The position numbers were made by a program, and so were the translations under genes. A stretch of DNA of 64,000 bases from Runella sp. SP2 (GTDB lineage: Bacteria; Bacteroidota; Bacteroidia; Cytophagales; Spirosomataceae). Each line of letters opens with the position of its first letter. The stretch's first letter is position 1. This document shows, piece by piece, positions 19,914 through 29,356 of this stretch. The DNA lies in assembly GCF_003711225.1 (NCBI RefSeq), contig NZ_CP031030.1, forward strand, positions 1,736,001-1,800,000, written 5' to 3'. The notes beneath the pieces were generated by a model, which was given only the letters and a program-made list of their open reading frames with translations, made no database searches and was not told where the DNA came from.

Positions 19914-21380
19914 TTTCCGATTTTGCCACTTCTTTTTCATCCGTTCTACCCAAATGATATAAATGTCTTTATCAAACAATCGGGAATCTTTGAGGGCGCG
20001 GTCGGCAAAGTACATACCTACAAAAAACAGAATAGTGTTTGAAAACCAAGCCCCGACGGGTACCCAAACCAGGCCATCTTTGGCCCATTTGTCGCCTTGA
20101 AGGGTAAGTACATAGGATAAAATAAACAACAAAACCGACACTAAAACGGGAATACCAAAGCCCCCTTTTTTGATAATAGCGCCAAGTGGAGCACCGAGCA
20201 AAAACATGATGAAACACGACACCGCTTGGGTGTATTTGTGGTGCATTTCTAGGTCATAGCGGTACCATGCTTTCCCTTTTTCGGTGATGTAAGTTTTATT
20301 ACTTTCGGCGTAAGAGCGAATATTTTGGGCTTGACTCAAAGCGGTTGCTAGGACTTGTTCTTTTTCTCCAGGAATGACAATGGCCTTTTTCTTTAACAAA
20401 GAGTCCACCCATTTGCCAAATTTTGGCGTGGTATTTTTAGCCATGGTTTCGGCACGGAAAGCATAGCTAAAATATTGTTTTGACTGAGGAAGGAGGCCAT
20501 CCCTGCTTTTGCGGTATTCTTTTTTGAGCGAATCTGCTACTTTGCGCAGTTCTTTGGCATCTTTCATGTACTCGTGGTACTGAAATTGGTTCTCGTCGGT
20601 ACGTTTGAGGCCAAAAGATTCCAAGCTTACCACCATTTTATAATGCCCAAAGTGCGAACGAGTAAATTGCCCGCCACTGCTTGGAGAAGAAAAAGAGTTG
20701 GCGGTTTGGGCTGCCTCCGAGTATTGGGTGCCGTTGAAAAGCTCAAACACCAAATAGCTTTTATCGTTGATGGTGTACATCAAGCCCGAATCGGCTAAAA
20801 TCACTTCACGGTTTCCTGCATTGTAATCATTGACATTGTGGCGATACACGACCAATCCTTTGAGACTTCGTTCGTTGGGCGCGGGGAATTTTTTGTCCAC
20901 CTTAATGTTATGTCCTGGAAGGTCATTGTAGAAAATACCTTCTTTAATATTAAGGGTAGCTTTGGCTGTTTTAATATCATAGAGCAGACTGTACCCTTTC
21001 AAATTGGCCCAAGGTGCTACCTTATTGTTATACCAAAATGAGAAAAGAGTGATGGCAATTACCATGACCATGACTGAGCGCATGGCACGCCAAGTAGAAA
21101 TGCCCGCACTTTTAATGGCTGTTAGCTCAAAAAATTCACCCAAGTTTCCGAAAGTCATGAGCGAAGAAAGGAGTACTGCCAGAGGGAGCGCGATAGGGAT
21201 GGTTATGAGGCTAAAAAAGACGATGAGTTTAACATAGTTTAACAAATCAATGTCTTTGCCGACGAGTTCATTGAGGTATTGGGAAATGAGGCGCATCAAA
21301 AAAATGAAGACCACAATGCACAACGTCAACGCAAACGGCCCTAGAAATGACCGTAAAACTAGCTTATCAATCTTTTTCAT
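19881..21380 (-). CDS. LptF/LptG family permease
   Basis: 499-residue inner-membrane permease of the YjgP/YjgQ family, which with LptB and LptC extracts lipopolysaccharide from the inner membrane for transport to the cell surface. Three N-terminal helices (about 10-35, 52-80, 100-125; MKKIDKLVLRSFLGPFALTL, PIALPLAVLLSSLMTFGNLGE, the conserved ELTAIKSAGIS loop) and three C-terminal helices (about 380-470, FIMFLLGAPLGAIIKKGGFG) flank a long periplasmic beta-jelly-roll. The periplasmic part is longer than in Escherichia coli LptF/G (about 360 residues total), as in other Bacteroidota. A single gene cannot be assigned to F or G. Confidence 0.9.
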   Translation of the reverse strand: MKKIDKLVLRSFLGPFALTLCIVVFIFLMRLISQYLNELVGKDIDLLNYVKLIVFFSLITIPIALPLAVLLSSLMTFGNLGEFFELTAIKSAGISTWRAMRSVMVMVIAITLFSFWYNNKVAPWANLKGYSLLYDIKTAKATLNIKEGIFYNDLPGHNIKVDKKFPAPNERSLKGLVVYRHNVNDYNAGNREVILADSGLMYTINDKSYLVFELFNGTQYSEAAQTANSFSSPSSGGQFTRSHFGHYKMVVSLESFGLKRTDENQFQYHEYMKDAKELRKVADSLKKEYRKSRDGLLPQSKQYFSYAFRAETMAKNTTPKFGKWVDSLLKKKAIVIPGEKEQVLATALSQAQNIRSYAESNKTYITEKGKAWYRYDLEMHHKYTQAVSCFIMFLLGAPLGAIIKKGGFGIPVLVSVLLFILSYVLTLQGDKWAKDGLVWVPVGAWFSNTILFFVGMYFADRALKDSRLFDKDIYIIWVERMKKKWQNRKSSANKVAVEA

Positions 21381-21411
21381 GCACTTTTAACTGAACCTCG
21401 GCTACAGATAC

Positions 21412-21804
21412 CTAGCTTCCTACAATTTCTTTGAGACTATCGATTAAACCATCCCAAAGGTCTTTTAGTTCTTCGCTGTCGGTGTTTGTAGAGTAGTCGG
21501 TAATGCGCAAATAGGTCGAACCCGTCAAATCGCTTACCTCTACCTTAAATTCGATATAATTGTTATCGCGGTTATTATCGCTGGTGTTTAAGAACTCAAA
21601 TTTGGCACTTTTATTGAGCCGAAGCGAGGTTTGTTCGGCAATGTGGCTTTCTTTATCCCAGATAAAATCGAAGCTATGGTTAGGTTTTACATTTACTTTT
21701 TCACAAAACCATTCAGAAAGTCCCGATGCTGTACTCAAGTACGGGAACAACATTTTAGGCGAGGCGCGGAGCTCGTATTCGTTTGAGTATTTGAATTTTT
21801 GCAT
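21412..21804 (-). CDS. START-like domain protein (AHSA1/SRPBCC fold)
   Basis: 130-residue cytoplasmic protein of the SRPBCC/START-like superfamily. It starts MQKFKYSNEYELRASPKMLF and carries LSTASGLSEWFCEKV, FDFIWDKE and DLWDGLIDSLKEIVG, as in the Bacteroidota-specific START-like family. The fold has a hydrophobic cavity; no ligand or reaction is known to me. It lies 31 bp upstream of the LptF/G-type permease on the same strand and is probably in its operon. Confidence 0.82.
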   Translation of the reverse strand: MQKFKYSNEYELRASPKMLFPYLSTASGLSEWFCEKVNVKPNHSFDFIWDKESHIAEQTSLRLNKSAKFEFLNTSDNNRDNNYIEFKVEVSDLTGSTYLRITDYSTNTDSEELKDLWDGLIDSLKEIVGS

Positions 21805-21915
21805 AGCATGTGCTTTTTGTTCGGTCTTAAAGGTAAGAAAAGTCTTTTACTTAGGTAATTACCTTCCCCAACAAAGAGGCAAAATAGAAACTTCTTACAA
21901 TTATTCAAAATGTGT

Positions 21916-21947
21916 TTGCGTAATTAAAATATTTATTCTACTTTTGC
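21916..21947 (+). promoter_or_regulatory. Promoter of the tRNA gene
   Basis: TTTG (21916-21919), a 20-bp gap, then TACTTTTG (21940-21947). This matches the Bacteroidota -33 TTTG / -7 TAnnTTTG pattern, and the mature tRNA begins 15 nt downstream. Confidence 0.75.
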
Positions 21948-21961
21948 ACCACCAAAACGAT

Positions 21962-22035
21962 GGCGGGGTAGCTCAGATGGTTAGAGCGTAGGATTCATAA
22001 CCCTAAGGTCGGCAGTTCGATCCTGCTCCCCGCTA
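21962..22035 (+). tRNA. tRNA with CAU anticodon (elongator Met most likely)
   Basis: A 74-nt cloverleaf folds cleanly. Acceptor GGCGGGG pairs with CCCCGCT (first pair G-U), the D stem is GCTC/GAGC, the T arm is GGCAG-TTCGATC-CTGCT and the discriminator is A. The anticodon loop TTCATAA has CAT at positions 34-36; the pair closing that loop (31-39) is A-C. CCA is not encoded. A CAU anticodon can be elongator Met, initiator Met or lysidine-modified Ile2. The first pair is formed (G-U), which argues against the initiator, and elongator Met is favoured. Confidence 0.93.
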
Positions 22036-22048
22036 CACTGATTATGAG

Positions 22049-22082
22049 GCCGTTACGATGAAAATTCGTAGCGGCTTTTTTT
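22049..22082 (+). terminator. Rho-independent terminator after the tRNA
   Basis: Arms GCCGTTACGA (22049-22058) and TCGTAGCGGC (22066-22075) pair over 10 bp with one G-U, followed by seven T. Confidence 0.88.
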
Positions 22083-22192
22083 GTTATTGTGACATAATTA
22101 CATCATCTTATTATTTCACTTTGTACAAATTTTACTCAGAATAATTTTATCTAATTGCGGTAAGTGAGTGCAACGGAGTCAAATTTTTTCAA

Positions 22193-25000
22193 TTATTTTA
22201 ACATTTCTAACGTTAAATCGTCAAAATAAGCGCTTCCTTCGCAATCTCCAGCAGTAAAACCCAAACGACAAGTGATTTTTAGGTATCCATCACCTGAGTT
22301 GAAAGGAAGCTGTATCAATGTCCAGTCGTTGGTGCCTTTTAAATCTTTACTGCGAGGGGGAAAACTAGGGTTACTCGTGCTAGTAACCACACTCAAATTA
22401 GCTCCCACGCCATTTGAATTGGTTTGCGTAGTGATGTCCTGAGTTTTGATCCAACCCTTCAAAATATAATTAGTATAGGGTATCAACCGAATGGTTTGAT
22501 ACACTTGTAGGTCGTTGCTTTGTACTGACCCATAGGCGGGACCTGAATATATTTTGATGCAATTTGAGCCATTTCTCCCTTGCCCTTTGAGCCATGAGAA
22601 TACGCCTTGGCCAATGTTCCAGCCTGCTTTTAACCAAGGCATGGTTAAAGTACTACTCACAAAGCTTACGGAGTCTTCAAAGCTGCTATTGGAAAGTGGA
22701 GAAAAGTAGGGTTGCAAATTGACCGTAACTTGCGCTTCTGAGCAGGAGGAGGGATTGCTTCGGTTGCAAATGGAATAAACAAAGCGATCGGTTCCGCTTT
22801 TTTCGTTGGAAAAGTAACTGAGGCTGCCATTCGGATTGACCGTTACTGTTCCTTTGGTAGGTGTGGTTACAAGGATTGGTAAGGAGATTTGAGTTAGATT
22901 CGTTACTGCCGTACCATCGGGATTTTGATCATTATTCAAAACGGAAATAGTTTGAGCTACCCCGCCACCCGCATACATATTGTCAATGTGGGCGATTGGC
23001 TCACTGCACCCTTTTAAGAGGGCTGTAAACGTACTTCCTCTTTGTGCCTGAAAGCCTGGCAACAACGTAACGCTATTATTGGCTATGTATAATCCATTTG
23101 TTTGATTAGGTATATTTTGCGTGGAGATAAGCGTACCAGCTGTCCGCTCAATCCCTGATATGTTCGTACTTGTAAGTGAAACAGTATCGGGAATTATCGC
23201 CACTGTAAAAGGCGCACTTGTCAGACTGTTACAGCCATACGTGCAGGTGACGGAGTAAATAGTGGTAGCATTTGGTGTGACCAAAATGGAAGCGCTAGTT
23301 TCACCCGTAGTCCATAAGTAGGTGCCATAACAACCATACGCAGTTAATGTGACCGACGCGCCTGGGCAAACCTCAGGGATGCCGCTGATTGTAGGTGCAT
23401 CTACGCCGCAGGTATTTCCATTATTTCCGCTAATCGGACTTGAAATGGCAGAAGCTCCATGAACATCTGTCACCCGAATGCGCGACATGTAAGGCCCTGA
23501 TTGAGGGATTTGATAGTCGAAATAGTGAGCGTTAAGAGGAGTTGTATCAAAAACACCATCATTGTTGACGTCAAATTCAACTGTGAAGGAGTCGCCGTCG
23601 GGGTCTGTGGTTGTTGTTGCGTCAAATCGAGTAAATGACCCCGTGTTTGCAGCTGTTGGGTACAGAAGTTTTAAAAAGGGCTTAGGCGCCTGATTCCCCC
23701 CAGTTACATTGAGGGTAAAGACAGAAGAAACCTTCCGATTTCCTTGCCGATCACACATTGAAATATAAAAATTATTGTTTTGCCCTGCCGTAAAATATGG
23801 GGTTTTAAACGTGGCCATTACCGAAGTAGGATTCGAGGTGGATTTCTCAAATACCAATTCATCAATAACATTTCCTTGGTAGTCGAATAGTTGTGCGTAA
23901 GAAATACTGTCAGCATCAGCTGCATTAAAACTTATATAGAGTAGCCCATCCACAGGAGAGAGGATATTGGAAGTTAGCAAAGTGAGGCTTGGGGCAGAAT
24001 TTACGGTTTTGATTCGGTTGAAATAATGGCTTTCGTTCAGTTGAACCGATGAACCATATTCCAATCTAGTGTATTCTTTAGGGTAAAGTGTTGGAAAAAA
24101 ACTCCCACGTATTCCCCTTAATCCGTTATACATTAATCCTCCAAAGGCATTATTGTCGTGGCGAGCATCGTGACTGAGCCCGAAAGCATGTCCCATTTCG
24201 TGGCACAAGGCTCCTAAATAGGACGATGCTACTGAGCTGAAGGTTTCTCCTTCAAACCACATAAAAGAGGTATTTTGCACCAAGGAATAAGGCCCCCATT
24301 CGGGTACCGTCTGACCAGCATAAGGGGTGTTATCCAGTAGTCGTTGAGGGTTAAATAATTGTATAACGGTGCTGCCTAACTGCATTAACCCCGAATTTTT
24401 TCCACTTCCTCCTCCTCCTCCCAAAGCCAAACCGCCATAAAAACTGCCATCTGGATTTTGTACGTGCGTTTCGGGAATCAATATCCATAACTCTCCCTCA
24501 AAATCTACGGTTAATCCTACATTTTTGGCGGCGACCTTTGTTCGTTCAAAAAGCACATTGCCACTTCCTCCCCACAAGTAATCATCAGTTTCTGGGACAT
24601 TGACTAAGTGAATTTTGGGCCTTGGAGATTCTTCTTCGGTTTCATAAATAAACGTTTTTGACCCGAAACCATTTTGGAGCATGTTGTTACGGTACCACAT
24701 TTGCGCCATTTCAACCGCGAATTGAAGATTTTCCTTATAGTGGGGTTGAGGAGTGCGGTTGGAGGGAACGACATACCCTATTCTAACTTTTGCAGGAGGC
24801 AAAGCTGGTACGCCAGTCCCGAGAGTTTTATCCATCGACAACGGCTGTTCAGCCGCAAAGATTCTGGCGGGAATTGTAACCGATTCGTGCCTTACTGAAT
24901 CACTCAGCAAGGGGAGTTGAGCCGTGATTACAGTTGTATTGTATAGAGTAAGCAGAATTACAATCCAAATGGCTATTTTAGGCACCCAATACTTTTTCAT
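22193..25000 (-). CDS. Large secreted zinc metalloprotease with PKD-like, 3-coathanger stack and jelly-roll modules
   Basis: 935-residue exported protein. An N-terminal hydrophobic signal (about 8-28) precedes a metzincin-type protease domain: HEMGHAFGLSHD at about 267-278 supplies the HExxHxxGxxH zinc ligands, and GGLMYNG just after it looks like the Met-turn. Then follow a beta-sandwich (about 345-430), a PKD-like repeat (about 435-520, TTTTDPDGDSFTVEFDVNND), an Ig-like segment (about 525-600), a 3-coathanger stack domain (about 610-665, SVTLLPGFQAQRGSTFTALL ending in KGC), a cadherin-like segment (about 670-760) and a C-terminal galactose-binding-like jelly roll (about 770-935, ending YFDDLTLEML). 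No type IX sorting domain is obvious at the C-terminus. Preceding start ATG 25000. Confidence 0.85.
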   Translation of the reverse strand: MKKYWVPKIAIWIVILLTLYNTTVITAQLPLLSDSVRHESVTIPARIFAAEQPLSMDKTLGTGVPALPPAKVRIGYVVPSNRTPQPHYKENLQFAVEMAQMWYRNNMLQNGFGSKTFIYETEEESPRPKIHLVNVPETDDYLWGGSGNVLFERTKVAAKNVGLTVDFEGELWILIPETHVQNPDGSFYGGLALGGGGGSGKNSGLMQLGSTVIQLFNPQRLLDNTPYAGQTVPEWGPYSLVQNTSFMWFEGETFSSVASSYLGALCHEMGHAFGLSHDARHDNNAFGGLMYNGLRGIRGSFFPTLYPKEYTRLEYGSSVQLNESHYFNRIKTVNSAPSLTLLTSNILSPVDGLLYISFNAADADSISYAQLFDYQGNVIDELVFEKSTSNPTSVMATFKTPYFTAGQNNNFYISMCDRQGNRKVSSVFTLNVTGGNQAPKPFLKLLYPTAANTGSFTRFDATTTTDPDGDSFTVEFDVNNDGVFDTTPLNAHYFDYQIPQSGPYMSRIRVTDVHGASAISSPISGNNGNTCGVDAPTISGIPEVCPGASVTLTAYGCYGTYLWTTGETSASILVTPNATTIYSVTCTYGCNSLTSAPFTVAIIPDTVSLTSTNISGIERTAGTLISTQNIPNQTNGLYIANNSVTLLPGFQAQRGSTFTALLKGCSEPIAHIDNMYAGGGVAQTISVLNNDQNPDGTAVTNLTQISLPILVTTPTKGTVTVNPNGSLSYFSNEKSGTDRFVYSICNRSNPSSCSEAQVTVNLQPYFSPLSNSSFEDSVSFVSSTLTMPWLKAGWNIGQGVFSWLKGQGRNGSNCIKIYSGPAYGSVQSNDLQVYQTIRLIPYTNYILKGWIKTQDITTQTNSNGVGANLSVVTSTSNPSFPPRSKDLKGTNDWTLIQLPFNSGDGYLKITCRLGFTAGDCEGSAYFDDLTLEMLK

Positions 25001-25207
25001 AAATCCAGCATGTTTGTGAAACGGCGTGATACAACCTACGTTCTGTAAGAGAGTCTAAACTAAGAGAAAGTAAATCATCATGGTATGATGCAGGTCATCT
25101 TTGGACTACTGTCGTAAATTTTTGTACTGTATAAAACATGAGGCTTACTTTAGCAAAAGAGTCTATTAGTAGTGTAACTTTGAAGCGTTTTTAAATGATA
25201 ATTCACA

Positions 25208-25870
25208 ATGAGACAGATACCACGCGTAAAAATTTGTTGTATCAGTAGCGTGGCCGAAGCGCGTCTTGCGGTTGCGTACGGAGCGTCTGCGTTAGGATTG
25301 GTGGGGAAAATGCCTAGCGGGCCTGGCGTGATTACGGATGACCTTATTGCCGAAATTGCTCAGCAAGTGCCACCCCCAATTTCAACTTTCCTACTAACGA
25401 GTGAGACGTCGGCTGCTTCCATTATTGAACACCACCAAAAAGTGAATACAACGACGATTCAGATTGTTGATGCCTTAGCAGAAGGAACGTACCGACAAAT
25501 TCGGGCGCAATTGCCAGCGGTCAAACTCGTGCAAGTTATTCACGTGATTGACGAACGAACTGTCGAGGAAGCCATTGAAGTTGCCCAACACGTTGATGCT
25601 TTGTTGTTGGACAGCGGCAATCCTAACCTTCAAGTAAAAGAACTTGGGGGAACTGGGCGGGTACACAATTGGGCGCTAAGTCGGAAAATTCGCGAAAGTA
25701 TTTCAATTCCTTTGTTTCTTGCAGGGGGGATTCGGGCGGAAAATGTGCGTGAAGCGATTGAAACCGTTGAACCGTTTGGCTTGGATTTGTGCAGTAGTGT
25801 TCGTTCCAACGGTCAATTAGATGAACAAAAGTTGTCCACCTTCTTTGAAGCTGTGTTTGCGTCTAAATAG
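25208..25870 (+). CDS. Orphan phosphoribosylanthranilate isomerase-like (TrpF-like) protein
   Basis: 220-residue (beta/alpha)8 barrel of the TrpF family, which in the tryptophan pathway isomerises phosphoribosylanthranilate. It opens RVKICCISS, where Cys 10 corresponds to the catalytic Cys of KICG and the following Gly is replaced by Cys. LLLDSGNPNLQVKELGGTGR keeps the general-acid Asp and the GGTG loop; PLFLAGGIRAENV and the last phosphate-loop region LDLCSSVR follow, where trpF usually has SSGVE. No other trp genes are nearby. It may be a second, divergent member of the family with another substrate. Confidence 0.72.
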   Translation: MRQIPRVKICCISSVAEARLAVAYGASALGLVGKMPSGPGVITDDLIAEIAQQVPPPISTFLLTSETSAASIIEHHQKVNTTTIQIVDALAEGTYRQIRAQLPAVKLVQVIHVIDERTVEEAIEVAQHVDALLLDSGNPNLQVKELGGTGRVHNWALSRKIRESISIPLFLAGGIRAENVREAIETVEPFGLDLCSSVRSNGQLDEQKLSTFFEAVFASK

Positions 25871-26023
25871 TTTTCATTTGGCTTAAAAGCGCACGGTACT
25901 AACCGCTGAAAGCTGACTGCTAACTACTTATATGAAATAGGGGTAAATACTTTTTGAATTGTCTTTGCATTAAAATTCGTTGGAAAACGTTAATTTAGTG
26001 GAAACAAATTAATCTAATTAGCT

Positions 26024-26278
26024 ATGAAAACCCGATTCACACTTTTAGCCATCTTTTTGGTGCTTACTACCGTTTTAAGTAGCTGTTTTTATTCAGGAGG
26101 ATACCGTTCGCGGTATTATGACCCTTATTATGCACCCCGCCCTTACGTTCGGGTAGTGCCACCGCCGCCAGTGTATCGCCCTCGGGTTTACGTAGCCCCA
26201 CCACGGTACCGCCCTCCACATCGGTACGAAAGTCGTGGACGTTATCAATACCATCGGGGTAATCGCAGACGTTGGTAA
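26024..26278 (+). CDS. Small Pro/Tyr/Arg-rich lipoprotein
   Basis: 84-residue predicted lipoprotein: signal peptide MKTRFTLLAIFLVLTTVLSSC with lipobox Cys 21, then a low-complexity tail rich in Tyr, Pro and Arg (DPYYAPRPYVRVVPPPPVYR and similar) and ending in basic residues. No domain is recognisable. The composition suggests an extended, positively charged envelope peptide. It precedes a second small exported protein on the same strand with a 27-bp gap. Confidence 0.7.
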   Translation: MKTRFTLLAIFLVLTTVLSSCFYSGGYRSRYYDPYYAPRPYVRVVPPPPVYRPRVYVAPPRYRPPHRYESRGRYQYHRGNRRRW

Positions 26279-26305
26279 ATAAAAGACCGATTATAAATTT
26301 TTGAC

Positions 26306-26515
26306 ATGAAAAAGATATTTTTATTGATGCTTTTGGGGCTAATGCTTGAATTGCCGACCGCCCAAGCAAAAACAGCTTCGATGGCCGAAACGACGACCAT
26401 TGAAGCTGCTTCTGATGCAAAAACCCTGCGTAAGAAGAGACGAAACCGCCAACGTAAAGGCTTTATGTGGGGGCTATTTCGTAAACGCAATGCCTGCGAT
26501 TGCCCTAAACATTGA
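26306..26515 (+). CDS. Small exported basic protein of unknown function
   Basis: 69-residue protein with a clear signal peptide ([21 protein letters not shown]), a short Ala/Thr-rich linker and a basic tail [20 protein letters not shown] ending CDCPKH. The Arg/Lys-rich tail with a CxC pair is the only notable feature. It follows the small lipoprotein gene and overlaps the convergent DUF3050 gene by 11 bp. I do not recognise it. Confidence 0.6.
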   Translation: MKKIFLLMLLGLMLELPTAQAKTASMAETTTIEAASDAKTLRKKRRNRQRKGFMWGLFRKRNACDCPKH

Positions 26516-27302
26516 TTGCTAACTCGCTTTTTTTAGCCAAAATGTCGTGGTAGGCTCCTTCCCAAAGCGCGAGTCTTTGTTCTAAAGAGGCTACCACGGC
26601 TTCTTCGGCTTCTTGCCAAAAAGCGGCATTTGTGCCACACAAATTTTCAGTCATTTGAATCGCTAAATGACTATGATGGTCGCCATCTACTTCAATGTGA
26701 CGTTCGAGGTAATATTTAAAAATTGAGATGTTGTCGGGAGCTGTTTGGTTTAAATCATTGACCATCGAAACAAACATATTTGGTATCAAATCTTCTCGCC
26801 CAAACGTAAAGACCGCTGCTTGAAGGTGGTCTTTTTTGCTGTTAATAACATCAAAAGTATGCGTCACAAAGTTTGCGGCAGCGGCGGGTGTACCTGCAAG
26901 CTGAAACGCATTTGAAAGTTGCCCCGAAGTCAAAAAGTGTTGGATAAAATCTAAAACGGGTTGGGTGTCTGCTTTGGCTTGGTGCATGGCATCCAAATAG
27001 AGTTCAAAGTGACTTTTCCGATTGCCTTCCATGTCAACATCAGATTCTTCTCCTACCACAATTTCATTGATAAGAAAACGAGTATCCGCTGATCCTTTCG
27101 GATACCAAGGGAAAGTTGTGCAAGTCAGTGATTGTTGTAACGATTTTAGGAGCGACATAAAATCCCAAACGGCATAGACATGATACTGCATGAAGATTTT
27201 TAGGTCGTCGATGCTGTCGATAGCAGCATAAATCGGGTGGTTAATAATTTGTTGGCGTAGTGGCTGAATTCGTAAGTTGATTTGTTCAATGGAAGGATTC
27301 AT
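26505..27302 (-). CDS. DUF3050 family protein (haem-oxygenase-like fold)
   Basis: 265-residue soluble protein of DUF3050, an all-helical family with a haem-oxygenase-like fold. Conserved segments include [47 protein letters not shown] and [14 protein letters not shown]. The repeated His and Glu residues ([24 protein letters not shown]) could bind a di-metal site, as in related haem-oxygenase-like oxidases; this is inference. No partner genes are evident. Confidence 0.85.
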   Translation of the reverse strand: MNPSIEQINLRIQPLRQQIINHPIYAAIDSIDDLKIFMQYHVYAVWDFMSLLKSLQQSLTCTTFPWYPKGSADTRFLINEIVVGEESDVDMEGNRKSHFELYLDAMHQAKADTQPVLDFIQHFLTSGQLSNAFQLAGTPAAAANFVTHTFDVINSKKDHLQAAVFTFGREDLIPNMFVSMVNDLNQTAPDNISIFKYYLERHIEVDGDHHSHLAIQMTENLCGTNAAFWQEAEEAVVASLEQRLALWEGAYHDILAKKSELAINV

Positions 27303-27516
27303 ACGTACATGAAAATGGTTTCTTCTTTCCTAACTACGTTTTTTACAGGAAGATGGTTTTAGAATTTTTGAAAAAATAAGAATAGTAGAAACAAAGAATG
27401 ACACAAAAAGGCATGAGAATAGGGTAGGGTTGATTTTTTAAGATAAGTGGAAATGTCTAAAATTTTCAATAAAAAGTGATACATTTGAAAATACTAAAAC
27501 CAACCTTTTTTGATTT

Positions 27517-27981
27517 ATGAGAACAATTGATTCTTGGCTAAATGAGTACGGAGAAAGCCACCAAAACCCTACCAACAAGCTTGTACATTGGATATGTGTG
27601 CCTGCCATCTTTTTTAGTATCGTGGGTTTATTGTACGGAGTAAAGCTACCTTTTGCCATTACCGAAACGCTCCAGTTAAACCTTGCGATTTTGATTCTAG
27701 CTTTTGTAAGTATTTATTACTTCCGTCTTTCGGTGACTCTGGCAGTTGGTCTTTTGTTCTTTTCAGGGTTTTGCCTGTATTTGGCACAACAGATAGAAAA
27801 CCAAGGCTTTACGCTTTGGAAAGTATCAGTTACTATTTTTGTAATAGCGTGGATAGGGCAATTTTGGGGACATAAAGTTGAAGGTAAAAAGCCTTCGTTT
27901 TTTAAAGATTTACAATTTTTAATGATTGGGCCCGCGTGGCTTATGCACTTCATCTATAAAAAAATAGGCATTCCGTACTGA
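27517..27981 (+). CDS. Mpo1-like (DUF962) membrane protein
   Basis: 154-residue inner-membrane protein of the DUF962/Mpo1 family. It starts MRTIDSWLNEYGESHQNPTN, with the conserved WLxxYxxxHxxxxN and HWICVP segments, and has four hydrophobic helices (about 30-50, 55-75, 78-95, 105-122). C-terminal GHKVEGKKPSFFKDLQFLMI and GPAWLMHF are typical. Yeast Mpo1 is an iron-dependent dioxygenase that alpha-oxidises 2-hydroxy fatty acids; the conserved His residues are present, so a similar lipid oxidation is possible but inferred. Confidence 0.88.
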   Translation: MRTIDSWLNEYGESHQNPTNKLVHWICVPAIFFSIVGLLYGVKLPFAITETLQLNLAILILAFVSIYYFRLSVTLAVGLLFFSGFCLYLAQQIENQGFTLWKVSVTIFVIAWIGQFWGHKVEGKKPSFFKDLQFLMIGPAWLMHFIYKKIGIPY

Positions 27982-28022
27982 GCAATTATCTGACTTGTTG
28001 GTAAGTAAATGATTTGGTGAAA

Positions 28023-29279
28023 ATGAATGGATTTGAGCGTCAAAAAAAGATATACCTCGACGGTGCATCGGGTTTGGTTTCTGCGATTCCTGTTGATAAT
28101 GCCCTTTTAGAAAAAAAAGCACTTGGTGCTATGTCGCCCAAAGCGGCTGCGTATATTGGGGGTGGAGCTGGCCACGGTAGTACCATGGCTCAAAACCGTG
28201 CGGCTTTTGAACGATGGCGGGTGTTGCCCCGAATGCTTCGCGATGTGTCGGTGCGAGATACCAGTATTAATTTGTTTGGCCGAAAACTACCTTACCCACT
28301 TTTATTGTCGCCGATTGGCGTATTGGAAATGGTTCATCCTGAGGCCGATTTGGGAGTAGCTAAGGCGGCAGCAGAGCTAGGAATTCCCTATATCTTTTCC
28401 AATCAAGCATCAGTACCAATGGAAAAATGCGCGGAGGCGATGGGTTCGCAACCGCGCTGGTTTCAGTTGTATTGGAGTAAGTCGGATGAGCTCGTGGCGA
28501 GTTTTGTAGAGCGGGCCGAAAAATCAGGCTGCGAAGCAATCGTTGTTACCCTCGACACGACCCTTTTGGGCTGGAGAACCCAAGATTTAGAATTGGCTTA
28601 TTTGCCATTTATTCACGGTCTCGGCATTGCGCAATATACTTCTGACCCCGTGTTTAGAAAGTTGTTAGACGAGCCAGATGCCGCACCTGCGCCAAAACCA
28701 ACCATCACTTTTGATGCCATTCGTACCCTTTTTAGCGCGATTAGCCATTATCCAGGTAGTTTTTGGCAAAACGCTACCTCGGGTTATCCCCGCAAAGCCG
28801 TCAAAAAATTTATAGATATTTATACACGGCCATCGTTGACGTGGGAGAATTTAGGGTATTTACGAAAATGCACAAAACTGCCCATTCTGTTGAAAGGAAT
28901 TCTTCATCCCGATGATGCGCTGAAAGCCCTAGATTATGGCCTAAATGGGATTGTGGTATCCAACCACGGTGGTCGGCAAGTCGATGGTGCCGTTGCGACG
29001 ATGGACGTGCTGCCGCAGATTGCCGAGGCACTGCATGGCCGTATGCCTATTCTTATCGACAGCGGTGTTCGTGGTGGCGCTGATATATTCAAAGCGTTGG
29101 CCTTGGGCGCAACGGCTGTGTGCATAGGACGCCCGTACGTATATGGGCTTACATTGGGCGGAAGTGCAGGGGTAAAGGAAGTTTTATCGAATTATTTAGC
29201 AGACTTTGATCTTACCATGGCTTTGGCGGGCTGCCGTTCAATAAAAGAAATTGGGCGAGAGTCAGTTCTAAAGGTATAA
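28023..29279 (+). CDS. FMN-dependent alpha-hydroxy-acid oxidising enzyme
   Basis: 418-residue flavoenzyme of the lactate oxidase / lactate 2-monooxygenase / glycolate oxidase family. The TIM barrel shows SPIGVLEMVHPEADLG, WFQLYWSKSDE, the active-site loop VVSNHGGRQVDGA with the catalytic His, and the FMN phosphate motif DSGVRGGADIFKALALGATA. The length and the N-terminal AAAYIGGGAGHGSTM segment are closest to lactate 2-monooxygenase-like members. The exact substrate is not decidable. ATG 28023 is preferred over an upstream TTG (28014) and GTG (28017). Confidence 0.88.
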   Translation: MNGFERQKKIYLDGASGLVSAIPVDNALLEKKALGAMSPKAAAYIGGGAGHGSTMAQNRAAFERWRVLPRMLRDVSVRDTSINLFGRKLPYPLLLSPIGVLEMVHPEADLGVAKAAAELGIPYIFSNQASVPMEKCAEAMGSQPRWFQLYWSKSDELVASFVERAEKSGCEAIVVTLDTTLLGWRTQDLELAYLPFIHGLGIAQYTSDPVFRKLLDEPDAAPAPKPTITFDAIRTLFSAISHYPGSFWQNATSGYPRKAVKKFIDIYTRPSLTWENLGYLRKCTKLPILLKGILHPDDALKALDYGLNGIVVSNHGGRQVDGAVATMDVLPQIAEALHGRMPILIDSGVRGGADIFKALALGATAVCIGRPYVYGLTLGGSAGVKEVLSNYLADFDLTMALAGCRSIKEIGRESVLKV

Positions 29280-29283
29280 TTAC

Positions 29284-29328
29284 TTTAGAAATCAGGGGAA
29301 AGAAAAAATTACACCCCTGATTTCTAAA
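29284..29328. terminator. Bidirectional terminator between convergent genes
   Basis: Perfect 15-bp arms TTTAGAAATCAGGGG (29284-29298) and CCCCTGATTTCTAAA (29314-29328), sited between the converging flavoenzyme and Gfo/Idh/MocA genes. A-rich and T-rich flanks suit both directions. Confidence 0.8.
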
Positions 29329-29356
29329 AGCAGTTTCACGGATTAAAATTAGGCCA

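Noticed and set aside
21962..22035. Initiator tRNA or tRNA-Ile2 (lysidine) identity
   Set aside because: The first acceptor pair is formed (G-U), which argues against an initiator. Ile2 cannot be fully excluded without modification data, so elongator Met is only the favoured call.
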